Assembly: GCA_016183935.1 (NCBI GenBank)
Contig: JACPDR010000019.1
Span: forward strand, 88,929-152,928
Direction: 5' to 3'
Source: Caulobacterales bacterium
GTDB lineage: Bacteria > Pseudomonadota > Alphaproteobacteria > Caulobacterales > Caulobacteraceae
DNA length: 64,000 nt
Below, in pieces: positions 15,044 through 24,080 of the stretch. The notes under the pieces were generated by a model, which saw nothing but the letters and a program-made list of their open reading frames with translations, had not been told where the DNA came from and searched no databases. Position 1 is the stretch's first letter, and each line of letters opens with the position of its first letter. The position numbers were made by a program, and so were the translations under genes.

Positions 15044-16192
15044 TCAGCCCTCCAGCGACACCACCGGCTGGGTCACCCCGCCCGGCCGGCGCGAGCGGCC
15101 CTTCAGCCAGCTGCGGATGCGCGTCTGGATCGGGTTGTCGATCACGAAGTGGAAGGCCCAGGCGAAGGCGAAGGCCGCGATCACGCCGCCGACCCACAGC
15201 GCCCACTGCGCCCCGACCGGCAGGGCGAGGCGGGCGATGGCCACATTGGCCACCCCGAACCAGGCGATCCGCACCACCTCGTTGGTGATGAACATCGAGA
15301 ACGACACCTGCGCGGCCTTCTCGACCCATTTCGAGGGCCGCGGCGTCGGCGTCGCGCCGGCCGCCAGGATGATCACCGAGATGCAGGCCAGCGAGACCAG
15401 GGCGTGCTTGTCGAAATACTGCACGAAGGCGAGCAGCAGCGCCGCGCCGATCCCGCCCCAGCCGGCCAGCTTCGGGCTGATCCAGACCTTCTGCGCGAAC
15501 CAGGCCAGCGCCACGCCGAGGCCGAACAGGGGCAGGGCGCGGATAAAGCCGTAGCCCATCGGCATCTGGTAGATCGGGTAGCCGAACAGGCTCCAGGACA
15601 GCTGGTTGGCCGCCAGGTAGCCGCCGACGCCCAGCGCCAGCACGCTCCACGGCCCCAGCCGCATGACGCCCTTCAACAGCCACGGGAAGACGAGGTAGCA
15701 GCCGATCAGGGCCGAGATCGACCAGCTCGGCGCGTTCCAGCCATAGCCGCCGGGCACCCCGAACGCCTGCGTCAGGCTCAGCTGCGCCCACAGCTGGTCC
15801 CAGCGGAACCACTCGGGGGCCCGCGGTGAAAAGCCCATCGCCCCGCCGACGACGATCAGCGCCACCAGACCGAGGCCCATCAGCAGATGCGCGGGCAGCA
15901 CCCGCAGATAGCGCTTGAGGAAGAAGCCGCCCGCCGACATCCGGCCCGCCGCCACCGACGCGCCGTAGACCCGCATCAGCACATAGCCGCTGTCGATCAG
16001 GAAGAAGTTGGTCAGCAGGAAGCCGCCCCGCTCGAACACCGGATGCAGGCCCTCGGCCAGCGCCACCGGCCCCGCGCCCTGGAAGTGATGCAGGATGATC
16101 AGCCCGGCCACGATGAAACGCAGCGCGTCGAGCCAGCCTCCCCGAACGATGGGAAGTGTCTCATTCCGGGTCGAAATCGCCGTCCACGCCAT
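15044..16192 (-). CDS. Acyltransferase-3 family (OafA-like) membrane enzyme
   Basis: A 382-residue multipass protein of the acyltransferase-3 family, which O-acylates surface polysaccharides or lipids. The N-terminus GGWLDALRFIVAGLIILHHF carries the conserved R/H pattern (LRFxxxxxxxxHH), and about ten hydrophobic helices follow, including APSWSISALIGCYLVFPWLL with the usual WSLS/WSIS-type motif. The acceptor molecule is unknown; there are no polysaccharide genes next to it. The start is ATG 16192. It converges on the VOC gene across a MITE-like element. Confidence 0.92.
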   Translation of the reverse strand: MAWTAISTRNETLPIVRGGWLDALRFIVAGLIILHHFQGAGPVALAEGLHPVFERGGFLLTNFFLIDSGYVLMRVYGASVAAGRMSAGGFFLKRYLRVLPAHLLMGLGLVALIVVGGAMGFSPRAPEWFRWDQLWAQLSLTQAFGVPGGYGWNAPSWSISALIGCYLVFPWLLKGVMRLGPWSVLALGVGGYLAANQLSWSLFGYPIYQMPMGYGFIRALPLFGLGVALAWFAQKVWISPKLAGWGGIGAALLLAFVQYFDKHALVSLACISVIILAAGATPTPRPSKWVEKAAQVSFSMFITNEVVRIAWFGVANVAIARLALPVGAQWALWVGGVIAAFAFAWAFHFVIDNPIQTRIRSWLKGRSRRPGGVTQPVVSLEG

Positions 16193-16252
16193 CGGAATGG
16201 CCTCCTTCGAGGCGAATTCCGCAAGGACCGGGCCGCGGCTATCCGGCCGGGA

Positions 16253-16828
16253 TCACCCCCTGACCAGCCGCAAGAATTCCTCGCGCGTCCGCGCGTCGTC
16301 GCGGATCACGCCGCTCAGATGGCTGGTGGTCAGGCTCGAGCCGGCGGTGTTGACGCCGCGCAGGGTCATGCAGCTGTGCTCGGCCTCGACCACCACGCCC
16401 ACGCCCTGCGGACGCAGCACCTCCTGGATGGCCCGGGCGATCTCGGAGGTCATCTTTTCCTGGATCTGCAGCCGACGGGCGAAGCCGTGCACCACCCGCG
16501 CCAGCTTGGAGATGCCGACCACCCGGTCCGTCGGCAGATAGCCGACGTGGGCCCGGCCCACCACCGGCAGCATGTGGTGCTCGCAGAAGCTGACGAAGCG
16601 GATATCCTTCAGCACCACCAGTTCGTCGTATCCGCCGACCTCCTCGAAGGTTCGCTCGAGGTACTCCCGCGGATCGACCTCGTAGCCGGCGTACAGCTCG
16701 CGATAGCTGCGCGCCACCCGCGCCGGCGTATCCAGCACGCCCTCGCGGTCGGGGTCGTCGCCGGCCCAGCGGATCAGGGTGCGCACGGCGGCTTCGGCTT
16801 CGGACTGGGTGACGGTTTCATCGGTCAT
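16253..16828 (-). CDS. folE: GTP cyclohydrolase I FolE
   Basis: A 191-residue FolE, catalysing GTP to 7,8-dihydroneopterin triphosphate, the first step of folate (and queuosine) synthesis. The zinc and active-site signatures are visible: [20 protein letters not shown] with Cys and His ligands, then [19 protein letters not shown] and [15 protein letters not shown] with the second Cys. The length and ending (EFLRLVRG) are normal. It is cytoplasmic and acts as a toroidal decamer. It lies 60 bp downstream of the acyltransferase start on the same strand and is divergent from fliQ; the 128-bp gap contains the fliQ promoter. Confidence 0.96.
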   Translation of the reverse strand: MTDETVTQSEAEAAVRTLIRWAGDDPDREGVLDTPARVARSYRELYAGYEVDPREYLERTFEEVGGYDELVVLKDIRFVSFCEHHMLPVVGRAHVGYLPTDRVVGISKLARVVHGFARRLQIQEKMTSEIARAIQEVLRPQGVGVVVEAEHSCMTLRGVNTAGSSLTTSHLSGVIRDDARTREEFLRLVRG

Positions 16829-16875
16829 GCCCCCGCTTTACGCCGGGCGGGGGGATTTGATCCAGCGCCGTTCCG

Positions 16876-16913
16876 CTAACGCCCCGTTAACCACAGTCCC
16901 GGCATTTTCTGCC
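16876..16913 (+). promoter_or_regulatory. Class II flagellar promoter of fliQ
   Basis: CTAA (16876-16879), N7, TTAA (16887-16890), N10, GGCATTTTCTGCC (16901-16913). This differs by one base in the 3' motif from the flgB and fliF promoters, with identical spacing. It is read as a CtrA-dependent promoter; the fliQ ATG lies 44 bp downstream. Confidence 0.75.
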
Positions 16914-16956
16914 CAGTACGGTCCCTCGGGGCCAGGGGCGTAACCCGGGGCGTGGA

Positions 16957-17220
16957 ATGAACGGTGCGGAAGTTCTGGACGTGGGCCGCGACGCCCTGTG
17001 GCTGACCATCCAGCTGTGCGCGCCCGTCCTGATCGTCGGCCTCGTTGTCGGCGTGGTCATCGGCCTGTTCCAGGCCCTGACCCAGATCCAGGAACAGACC
17101 CTGATCTACGCGCCCAAGATCATCGCCATCTTCATCTCCCTGCTGCTGTTCCTGCCGCTGATGGGCACCCTGCTGGGCGGCTTCATGCGGACCATCGCCG
17201 TGCGCATCGCCGGCATGTGA
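16957..17220 (+). CDS. fliQ: Flagellar export gate protein FliQ
   Basis: An 87-residue FliQ with two transmembrane helices (about residues 15-38 and 50-75). Family features: GRDALWLTIQLCAPVLIVGL, FQALTQIQEQTLIYAPKI, then FLPLMGTLLGG. FliQ forms the FliPQR export gate with FliP (10.6 kb in this window) and FliR (next gene). It begins the fliQ-fliR-flhB operon under a CtrA-type promoter, with FliR starting eight bp after its stop. Confidence 0.96.
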   Translation: MNGAEVLDVGRDALWLTIQLCAPVLIVGLVVGVVIGLFQALTQIQEQTLIYAPKIIAIFISLLLFLPLMGTLLGGFMRTIAVRIAGM

Positions 17221-17228
17221 CCTGACGG

Positions 17229-17999
17229 TTGGAACCCTACGCCACAGCCGACCAGGTCTGGCAGGGGGCCATGATCTTCGCGCGTCTCGGCGCGGTGCTG
17301 CTGATGCTGCCCGGCGTGGGCGAGAGCTATGTGCCGCCACGCATCCGCCTGTCGCTGGCCCTCGTCATGTCGCTGGCCCTCTGGCCGGTGGTGTCGGGCA
17401 GCCTGCCGGGGCTGCCGGCGACGCTGGGCGGCATGGCCGGGTGGATCATCCGCGAGGTCCTCGTCGGCATCGCCATCGGGGCCCTGCTGCGGATGTTCCT
17501 GACCGCCCTGGCCACCGCCGGCGAGGTGGTGGCGCTGCAGACCACCCTGGCCTTCGCCCAGACCGCCAACCCGACCCAGGCCGCGCCCGGGAGCACCATC
17601 TCGGCCTTCCTGATGATCCTCGGCATCACCCTGATCTTCGCCACCAACACCCATCACCTGTTCATCGCCGGACTGGTCGGCTCGTATGAGCTGATTGCCC
17701 CGGCCCGGCCGCTGGTCACCGGCGACTTCGCCAGCATGGCCGTCCGCACCGTCGGCGACGCCTTCATGCTGGGCATCCAGCTGTCGGCGCCGGTGCTGGT
17801 CTTCGCCATCATCTTCAACCTGGCGTCCGGCCTGGTCGGCCGGGTCATGCCGGCCTTCCAGGTCTATTTCGCCGCCGCCCCGCTCAGCATCATCCTGGGC
17901 CTGTCGGTCTTCGCCCTCAGCCTCGGCGTGATGGGGACGGTCTTCATCGACCGCTACCGCGACCTGGCCCGGATCTTCGCGGGGAGCGCCGGTGGCTGA
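17229..17999 (+). CDS. fliR: Flagellar export gate protein FliR
   Basis: A 256-residue FliR with about six transmembrane segments, forming the export gate with FliP and FliQ. Signature regions: FARLGAVLLMLPGVGESYVP, EVVALQTTLAFAQTANP and APVLVFAIIFNLASGLVGRV. The start is TTG 17229; no ATG or GTG fits the conserved N-terminus, and close coupling to fliQ (eight-bp gap) compensates for a weak ribosome site. The 3' end overlaps flhB by eight bp. Confidence 0.94.
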   Translation: MEPYATADQVWQGAMIFARLGAVLLMLPGVGESYVPPRIRLSLALVMSLALWPVVSGSLPGLPATLGGMAGWIIREVLVGIAIGALLRMFLTALATAGEVVALQTTLAFAQTANPTQAAPGSTISAFLMILGITLIFATNTHHLFIAGLVGSYELIAPARPLVTGDFASMAVRTVGDAFMLGIQLSAPVLVFAIIFNLASGLVGRVMPAFQVYFAAAPLSIILGLSVFALSLGVMGTVFIDRYRDLARIFAGSAGG

Positions 18000-19062
18000 C
18001 GCGCCCGATCCCGAGTCGAAGACAGAAGAGGCCACCCCGCGAAAACTCGCGGACGCCCGCAAGAAGGGCGACGTCGCCAAATCGCCCGACGTCGCCTCGG
18101 CCCTGTCGCTGATGGGGGCCGCCGCGGTGATCCTGATGTCCGGCGGCTGGTTCGCCACCTCGATCGCCGAGCAGCTGGTTCCCTTCCTCGCCTCGCCCCA
18201 CGCCATGATGGGCGGCCTCGACGCCGGCGCCGGGGTGGAGATCGGCGCCCAGGCGCTGTGGGCCATCGCCCCCTTCCTCGGCGCCGTCATGCTGGCCACC
18301 ATCCTCGGCGGCGCGGGCGGCAACCTGGCCCAGTCCGGGCTGATCTTCACCGGCGAGAAGATCAAGCCCGACTGGTCCAAGGTCAGCCCGCTGAAGGGCT
18401 TCCAGCGCATCTTCGGCCCCGACGGCCTGGTCCAGTTCGTCAAGACCCTGCTCAAGCTGATCGCGGTCGGCGTGATCTGCTGGCTGGTGCTCAAGCCCCA
18501 TGTCCGCGAGCTCGAGAACCTGGCCGCGATGCCGCCGGTCCTGATCCTGCCCTTCGCCCGCGACCTCGCCATCGCCCTGATGGTCTCGGCGCTGGTCTTT
18601 CTCGGCTTCACCGCCGGCGCCGACTACCTGTGGCAGCGCTTCCGCTTCGCCGAGCGGATGAAGATGTCCAAGGAAGAACTGAAGGAGGACTACAAGCAGT
18701 CCGAGGGCGACCCGCACGTGAAGGCCAAGCTGAAGCAGATCCGGGCCCAGCGCAGCCGCCAGCGGATGATGCAGAACGTGCCCAAGGCCACGGTCATCGT
18801 CACCAACCCCACCCACTATTCGGTGGCCCTGCGCTACGACACGGGCGACGCCGCTCCGGTCTGCGTCGCCAAGGGCGTCGACGCCCTGGCCCTGCGCATC
18901 CGCGAGGTGGCCCGCGAGCACTCGGTGCCGATCGTCGAGAACGTACCCCTGGCCCGCGCCCTCTACGCCGCCGTCGACGTCGACGAGACCATCCCGCGCG
19001 AGCATTTCGAGGCCGCCGCCAAGGTCATCGGCTTCGTCATGCAGCGACGCCCACGCCGCTGA
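17992..19062 (+). CDS. flhB: Flagellar export switch protein FlhB
   Basis: A 356-residue FlhB, the substrate-specificity switch of flagellar export. The N-terminus has the conserved SKTEEATPRKLADARKKG motif, then four transmembrane helices up to about residue 210, and a cytoplasmic domain with the autocleavage site NPTH at residues 272-275 (TVIVTNPTHYSVALRYD). GTG 17992 has a GGGGAG ribosome site and overlaps fliR. It ends with a short basic tail. The last 26 bp overlap the convergent HxlR gene, an unusually tight arrangement for two unrelated genes. Confidence 0.96.
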   Translation: MADAPDPESKTEEATPRKLADARKKGDVAKSPDVASALSLMGAAAVILMSGGWFATSIAEQLVPFLASPHAMMGGLDAGAGVEIGAQALWAIAPFLGAVMLATILGGAGGNLAQSGLIFTGEKIKPDWSKVSPLKGFQRIFGPDGLVQFVKTLLKLIAVGVICWLVLKPHVRELENLAAMPPVLILPFARDLAIALMVSALVFLGFTAGADYLWQRFRFAERMKMSKEELKEDYKQSEGDPHVKAKLKQIRAQRSRQRMMQNVPKATVIVTNPTHYSVALRYDTGDAAPVCVAKGVDALALRIREVAREHSVPIVENVPLARALYAAVDVDETIPREHFEAAAKVIGFVMQRRPRR

Positions 19063-19762
19063 CGACGTTGGCCGCGTACGGCGCGAACGGGCTCAGGCCC
19101 AGCCACGCCTGCATGTTCGCCGCCAGCAGCTCGTCCCCGGTCAGGATCATCCGCTCGTCGTCCAGCGCGCGTCGCACGGTGTCATGGCCCATCCAGATCG
19201 CCGTCATGGTCCGCAGGTCGACGCTGACATACAGGTCGACGTCGAAGCCCGGATCGGTCGAACACAGGTCCGCGCCGGTTTCGGGATCGACGATCAGCCA
19301 GAAATTCCGCTGGTTGGCCGGCAGGTCGGAATAGAGAAACTGGATCACGCTGCGACGCCGCGGCATGGGCGTGGTGTCCAGGCTGCGATGCATGTCCCAC
19401 ATCAGCAGCGGCGCATCGAGGTGCCGCAGCGACAGCTCCGGCTGGACGCAACGCTGTCCCCAGATTCCGAACGCCTCGACGATCGGGGCCAGTTCGCGGC
19501 CCGCCTCGGTCAGCCGGTATTCGGGTGGACCCGACGCCGTGGTCACCCGCGCCACCACCCCCGCCCCCTGCAGGTCCCGGAGCCGTTGCGACAGCAGGGC
19601 CGGGGACATTCTCGGCACGCCGCGCCTCAGGTCGTTGAACCGCGTCGATCCGGCGACCAGTTCGCGCAGCAGCACGATGGTCCACCGCGTACACAACACC
19701 TCGGCCGCCATGGCGACCGGACAGAACTGCCGATAGCTTCCCTGCGCCATCGCATCCTCCAT
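19037..19762 (-). CDS. HxlR-family transcription regulator with C-terminal ligand domain
   Basis: A 241-residue regulator. Residues about 10-105 form an HxlR-type winged helix: CPVAMAAEVLCTRWTIVLLR, FNDLRRGVPRMSPALLSQRL, then PPEYRLTEAGREL. The extra C-terminal domain (about 120-240) contains the IWMGHDTVRRALDDERMILT segment, resembling an SCP2-like sterol/lipid-binding fold; it may sense an acyl compound. It is divergent from an acyl-CoA dehydrogenase, and a perfect palindrome (19828-19841) sits between them, suggesting it controls that gene. ATG 19762 is the chosen start; a second ATG lies four codons later. Confidence 0.9.
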   Translation of the reverse strand: MEDAMAQGSYRQFCPVAMAAEVLCTRWTIVLLRELVAGSTRFNDLRRGVPRMSPALLSQRLRDLQGAGVVARVTTASGPPEYRLTEAGRELAPIVEAFGIWGQRCVQPELSLRHLDAPLLMWDMHRSLDTTPMPRRRSVIQFLYSDLPANQRNFWLIVDPETGADLCSTDPGFDVDLYVSVDLRTMTAIWMGHDTVRRALDDERMILTGDELLAANMQAWLGLSPFAPYAANVVSGVGVAA

Positions 19763-19827
19763 GGAAGAGGCGCAGAATACGCCCGTTCAGGAGACACGGA
19801 CAGTTCAGTTTATGTAGCGCGCGGATT

Positions 19828-19841
19828 CAGTTCCTGAACTG
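19828..19841. promoter_or_regulatory. Palindromic operator candidate between HxlR and acyl-CoA dehydrogenase
   Basis: CAGTTC-CT-GAACTG is a perfect inverted repeat, with a further half-site CAGTTC at 19801-19806. It lies 64 bp before the dehydrogenase ATG and 66 bp from the HxlR start, a natural place for HxlR binding. Confidence 0.5.
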
Positions 19842-19904
19842 GAGGCGGCGGGCCAACGCCGTCACACCATTGTCCTCACACGGACCAGACGAGGGTGTTT
19901 TCCG

Positions 19905-21050
19905 ATGTCCACTTCCCCTGTCACCGCCCTGGAGCCGGCCCCGATCGACTGGCTGGCCCGCGCCGACGCCGTCGCCGGACTGCTGGCTGACAATGCGGCG
20001 CGCCACGACACCGACGACAGCTTCGTCGCCGAAAACTATGCGCGGCTGAAGGACGAGGGCTTTTTCTCCGCCCACGTGCCCGCCGAACTGGGCGGCGGCG
20101 GAGCGGACTACGCCGAACTGGCCGCGGTCATCCGACGCCTCGGCTCCACCTGCGGCTCGACCGCCCTGACCTACTCGATGCACTCCCACCTGGTCGCCGT
20201 CGCGGCGTGGCGCTGGAAGCATCAGAACGCCCCCACCGACGGCCTGCTGAAGCGGGTCGCGGCCGAGGACCTGGTGCTGGTCTCGAGCGGCGGCACGGAC
20301 TGGCTTAACAGCGCCGGAACCGCCACCCCCGTCGAAGGCGGCTTCCGGATCACCGCCCGCAAGATCTTCTCCAGCGGCTGCCTCGCCGGCGACCTGTTGA
20401 TGACGAGCGCCGTCTACGACGACCCCGAGGCCGGGCCGACCGTGCTCCACTTCGCCGTGCCCTTCGCCGCCGAGGGCGTCGCCATCCGCGAGACCTGGCG
20501 GGTCATGGGCATGCGCGGCACGGGCTCGCACGACGTCGAGCTCAACGAGGTCTTCGTTCCGGACGCCGCCATCGCCGGACGCCGGCCCAAGGGCAAATGG
20601 CACCCGCTGTTCCACGCTATCAGCCTGCTGGCTTTCCCGCTGATCTACTCGGCCTATGTCGGCGTGGCCGAGGGCGCCCGCGCCAAGGCGCTCGAGGTCG
20701 CCCGTCGCCGTCCCGCCGATGAATGCCTGGTCCAACTGGTGGGCGAGATGGAGAACGCCTTCGCCGCCGCCGAGGACGCGCTCGACCGCATGATCCGCCT
20801 CGCCGAAACCGCCACGCCCGGGCCGGAGACCACCAGTCGGGCCATGATCGGCCGCACCCTCGTCGCCGGGGCGGCCATCCGCACGGTCGAACTGGCCCTC
20901 GAGGTCGCCGGCGGCGCCGCCTTCCACCGCGACCTCGGCCTCGAGCGCGCCTTCCGCGACGTGCAGGGCGCCCGCTTCCACCCGCTGCAGCAGAAGCCTC
21001 AGCTCCGCTACACCGGCCGGCTTGCGCTGGGACTGGACATCGACGGCTGA
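19905..21050 (+). CDS. Acyl-CoA dehydrogenase family protein
   Basis: A 381-residue flavoprotein of the acyl-CoA dehydrogenase superfamily. Helical N-terminal domain with FVAENYARLKDEGFFSAHVP and ELGGGGADYAELA; central beta domain with FRITARKIFSSGCLAGD and WRVMGMRGTGSHDVELNEVF, the usual substrate/FAD strand; C-terminal helices with ALEVAGGAAFHRDLGLERAF. The usual catalytic Glu cannot be placed with confidence, and the subgroup resembles Acad/DszC-like monooxygenases as much as fatty-acid dehydrogenases. It is divergent from the HxlR regulator, which probably controls it. A MITE-like element starts 25 bp after its stop. Confidence 0.9.
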   Translation: MSTSPVTALEPAPIDWLARADAVAGLLADNAARHDTDDSFVAENYARLKDEGFFSAHVPAELGGGGADYAELAAVIRRLGSTCGSTALTYSMHSHLVAVAAWRWKHQNAPTDGLLKRVAAEDLVLVSSGGTDWLNSAGTATPVEGGFRITARKIFSSGCLAGDLLMTSAVYDDPEAGPTVLHFAVPFAAEGVAIRETWRVMGMRGTGSHDVELNEVFVPDAAIAGRRPKGKWHPLFHAISLLAFPLIYSAYVGVAEGARAKALEVARRRPADECLVQLVGEMENAFAAAEDALDRMIRLAETATPGPETTSRAMIGRTLVAGAAIRTVELALEVAGGAAFHRDLGLERAFRDVQGARFHPLQQKPQLRYTGRLALGLDIDG

Positions 21051-21074
21051 GCCCTTCGAGCCCCACTTTCAATA

Positions 21075-21210
21075 CCGTCATCCTCGGGCTTGACCCGAGG
21101 ATCAGATCGTCCGGTGCTCGGTGGTCGACAGGCGGTCACACGCGCCGGGCCGTCCCCGCCACACAGCGTGGCCCCACGTCTGATCCTCGGGTCAAGCCCG
21201 AGGATGACGG
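21075..21210. repeat. MITE-like palindromic element, copy 2 (intact arms)
   Basis: A 136-bp element with complete inverted terminal arms: the left begins CCGTCATCCTCGGGCTTGAC (21075-21106) and the right (21179-21210) is its reverse complement. Each arm can also fold on itself. The centre shares segments with copy 1 (14885-15009), which lacks 11 bases of the right arm. It fills the gap between the convergent acyl-CoA dehydrogenase and DivJ-like kinase genes. Confidence 0.88.
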
Positions 21211-21234
21211 CGAAGGGAGAGGGACGACGAAGCC

Positions 21235-22929
21235 CTACGCCCCGCCCGCCACGGGCATGGGAATGATCTCGGCGCCGCCCTCCGGCGCCGTTCGCGCCGC
21301 CTGCGCCACCGGCAGGCGCACGGTCACCGCCGTGCCCTCGCCCAGGGTGCTTTCGATGCTCATCCGGCCGCCGTGCAGTTCGGCGAAGGCGCGCACCAGC
21401 GACAGCCCGAGGCCCGTGCCCTGCTGCCGCTGCTCGATCGCACCCGCCTGTTCGAACGGGCGGCCCAGCCGCTGCGCGTCCTCCGGCGCGATACCGACCC
21501 CTGTGTCGGCCACCACGATCTCCAGATAGGGGCCGATGGCCTCCACAGTGACGGTGACCGTCCCGCCGGCCGGGGTGAATTTCACACCGTTGGACAGCAG
21601 GTTCAGAGCGATCTGCTTCACCGCCCGCTTGTCCGCCGAGACCTCGACGGGTTCGTCCGGCAGCACGCCGGTCAGGAACACGCCCTTCTCCTCGGCGGTG
21701 ACCCGCACCAGGGCGATGGCGGCCGAGACCAGTTCGCGGGCGTCGAACCGCTCCACGGTCAGGACATAGCGCTCCGCTTCGATCTTCGACACGTCGAGCA
21801 CGTCGTTGATCAACTCCAGAAGGTGGCCGCCCGCCTCGTGGATGTTGTCCACATAGGCGGCGTAGCGGTCCGGCATCGGCCCGAACAGCCGCTGGCGCAT
21901 GATGTCCGAGAAGCCGAGCACGGCGTTCAGCGGCGTCCTCAGCTCATGGCTCATATTGGCCAGGAAGCGGCTCTTGCCGGCCTCGCGCGCCTCGGCCTCG
22001 GCGCGCGCCGTCTCCAGCCCCAGCTCGTGGGCGTACTGGCTGGTGCCGTCGAACGCCTGGGCGATCAGGCGCGGCGAGAGCCGGTCCGGGCCGTCCAGCC
22101 GCCGCAGGACCAGCTGCACCCGCCGGTCCAGCGCCACTCTCGGCGCGAAGGTGGCGGATGCGTCGAGGCCCTGGAGGGCCCGCTCGATGGCGGCCAACAG
22201 GCGGGGCCGGTCGGGCGCGTGCACCGCCGCGACCAGGCCGTGCTCGAACAGCGGATCGACGGGCAGGGCGGGCGGCGGCGCGCCGTAGGCGGCCACCACG
22301 CGGCCCGACCGTTCCAGCACCAGCGTGAGTCCCGGCTGCGCCGCCAGCAGCCATCCGACCTTGGCGGCCTCGCTTTCGGCCGTGACCAGTCGTCTCTCGC
22401 GGTCGCGCCACGACAGGCGGACGGCCAGCGCCGCCGCCCCCGCCGTCAGCACCGCCGAGATCTCGGCCAGGGCGAGCACGCTCGGCGGCGGACCCGCGAG
22501 CCAGGCCGAGAACAGGCCGGTCAGCGCCGCTGCGCCGACTCCGAGCGCGCCCGCCTGCACCGGACGCACGCCGCCCAGCGCCAGGCCCGCCGTCAGCGGC
22601 AGGAAGACGAAGCCGGCCAACGGGCCGGTCAGCCCCCCGGTCAGGCCCGCCGCCACCATGGCCGCCAGCCCCCACAGCCCGACCAGCGTCATCCGTTCCC
22701 GCGGGCCGTCGCGCTGCAGCAGGCTCAGGCCGGTCACGCCCGGCACGATCATGGCCAGCACGCCGTAGAAGACCGGTCCCTCGATTCCGCCCAGCCAGCG
22801 GCCGCCGAGGGCCAGCAGCGCCGCGGCCACGGCCCAGCCGGCGTGCCAGGCGGCCAGCGCCGGACGATCACCCTGCGGCGCGCGGCCGGTCGGCGTCTCC
22901 GGGGCGGCGATGTCGGCGGACGGGGTCAA
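21235..22929 (-). CDS. Membrane sensor histidine kinase, DivJ/PleC-like (DivJ candidate)
   Basis: A 564-residue kinase. Residues 25-175 hold about six transmembrane helices, followed by a PAS-like stretch (about 190-295). The HisKA block is FLANMSHELRTPLNAVLGFS (His328) with the segment DIMRQRLFGPMPDRYAAYV, characteristic of the DivJ/PleC subgroup, and the ATPase boxes are NLLSNGVKFT, VVADTGVGIAPED and QQGTGLGLSLV. DivJ and PleC act on DivK upstream of CtrA in the Caulobacter cell cycle, and ctrA lies 2.7 kb away, which supports but does not prove DivJ. The start, TTG 22929, lacks a clear ribosome site and is uncertain. Confidence 0.88.
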   Translation of the reverse strand: MTPSADIAAPETPTGRAPQGDRPALAAWHAGWAVAAALLALGGRWLGGIEGPVFYGVLAMIVPGVTGLSLLQRDGPRERMTLVGLWGLAAMVAAGLTGGLTGPLAGFVFLPLTAGLALGGVRPVQAGALGVGAAALTGLFSAWLAGPPPSVLALAEISAVLTAGAAALAVRLSWRDRERRLVTAESEAAKVGWLLAAQPGLTLVLERSGRVVAAYGAPPPALPVDPLFEHGLVAAVHAPDRPRLLAAIERALQGLDASATFAPRVALDRRVQLVLRRLDGPDRLSPRLIAQAFDGTSQYAHELGLETARAEAEAREAGKSRFLANMSHELRTPLNAVLGFSDIMRQRLFGPMPDRYAAYVDNIHEAGGHLLELINDVLDVSKIEAERYVLTVERFDARELVSAAIALVRVTAEEKGVFLTGVLPDEPVEVSADKRAVKQIALNLLSNGVKFTPAGGTVTVTVEAIGPYLEIVVADTGVGIAPEDAQRLGRPFEQAGAIEQRQQGTGLGLSLVRAFAELHGGRMSIESTLGEGTAVTVRLPVAQAARTAPEGGAEIIPMPVAGGA

Positions 22930-23102
22930 GGGGGAAATCGGACCGGGTTGAGGACGGGCGAGTGGCCGGAAAGTCTAGCCCCTCGGGCGAGTCGTCCAAA
23001 GCGCGCACCCGCCAGAGGGGAGCATCCCACGGTCGAAACGGCGGTTTCCCGGACGCCGGGGCGGTGTTGTGGTCAGCCCCCCGGCGGCTTATCTGCCCCT
23101 CG

Positions 23103-23540
23103 ATGCCTCACGACCTTCCCGCCGCCGCCTCGATTGAGGCCACCCTCGCCGAACTGGTCGAGGAGTTCGACCTCCTCGGCGACTGGGAGGGGCGGATCGA
23201 GTACGTCATCGAGCTCGGCAAGGATCTGGCGCCCCTGCCGGACGCGGATCGCGTCGAGGGCAACAAGGTGCCGGGCTGCGCCGCCCAGGTCTGGCTGGCG
23301 GTGCGGCGCGAGGATGGACGGCTGCAGTTCCTCGCCGACAGCGACAGCGCCCTGTCCAAGGGCAATATCGCCCTGCTGCTCCGGCTCTACTCCAACCGGA
23401 CGCCGGCCGAGATCCTCGCCTTCGACGCGCGCGCCGCCCTCGACCGCCTGGGCCTGCCCTCGGCGCTTACGCGTCAGCGGGCCAACGGGCTCAACGCCAT
23501 GGTCGGCCGCATCCGCGAGGCCGCCCTGGCCGCCGCCTGA
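23103..23540 (+). CDS. sufE: SufE-family Fe-S cluster assembly protein
   Basis: A 145-residue SufE, which accepts persulfide sulfur from the cysteine desulfurase SufS and passes it to the scaffold. Features: EFDLLGDWEGRIEYVIELGK, the active-site cysteine loop VEGNKVPGCAAQVWLAV (Cys in PGC), then ALLLRLYSNRTPAEI and a C-terminal GLNAMVGRIREAAL. It is cytoplasmic. ATG 23103 is chosen because the upstream in-frame sequence is not SufE-like. It is divergent from the DivJ-like kinase (173-bp gap) and convergent with the next gene. Confidence 0.95.
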   Translation: MPHDLPAAASIEATLAELVEEFDLLGDWEGRIEYVIELGKDLAPLPDADRVEGNKVPGCAAQVWLAVRREDGRLQFLADSDSALSKGNIALLLRLYSNRTPAEILAFDARAALDRLGLPSALTRQRANGLNAMVGRIREAALAAA

Positions 23541-23543
23541 CCG

Positions 23544-24080
23544 TCAGTAGTAGGAGCCGCGCGCCGCCAGCACTGGCGGGTGGCCCGACCGTTCGCTCAC
23601 GTCGATCCGGAGGGCGACCTCCTCCGGATGGACCGTGTGGCGATCCCAGCGCCAGGGATCGCCGGGCGGCTGGGACCACAGCGGGTTGCCGCGTACGATC
23701 AGTCCGGCGACCTGCGCCAGCTGGCGTGCGCTGGCCTGGTTCGACCAGACGCCGCAGGTGACCGAATAGACGTCGGCGTCACCCTCGGTGACCGTGCCCT
23801 CCTCGATCCGCAGGCGCCAGCGGCCGTCCTTCGAGACCATCTCGACCTCGGAGGCCCACTCGTCCAGCGGCGCGTTGTCTCCGACCGGGCGGCGGAACTC
23901 CATGTCGCGGGCGGCGCGGATCGCGCTCTCGAACGACTTGGCCCGACTGGCGTAGGGCAGGCAGACCCGCGCCATCGCCAGGCCCGGGAAGATGTCCTGG
24001 GCGCCGGCCGGCGTCGCCGCCGACGAGATCGCGGAAACAGCGGCGAGGGCCGCAAGCGCGACAGACTTCACAACCAACAC
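23544..24080 (-). CDS. Exported protein of unknown function
   Basis: A protein of about 178 residues with an N-terminal hydrophobic signal (VVKSVALAALAAVSAISSAA, cleavage near AGA). The mature part contains two cysteines (in ARVCLP and VTCGVW) that could form a disulfide, and ends in ARGSYY. No family is recognised. The start is uncertain between GTG 24080 and GTG 24071; neither has a strong ribosome site. It lies 147 bp downstream of the DUF6456-like gene on the same strand. Confidence 0.75.
   Translation of the reverse strand: MLVVKSVALAALAAVSAISSAATPAGAQDIFPGLAMARVCLPYASRAKSFESAIRAARDMEFRRPVGDNAPLDEWASEVEMVSKDGRWRLRIEEGTVTEGDADVYSVTCGVWSNQASARQLAQVAGLIVRGNPLWSQPPGDPWRWDRHTVHPEEVALRIDVSERSGHPPVLAARGSYY

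Noticed and set aside
21373..23550. Long plus-strand frame (about 725 codons) opposite the DivJ-like kinase and through SufE
   Set aside because: Antisense shadow; composition is Arg/Gln/Gly-rich and lacks domains, and it conflicts with sufE.
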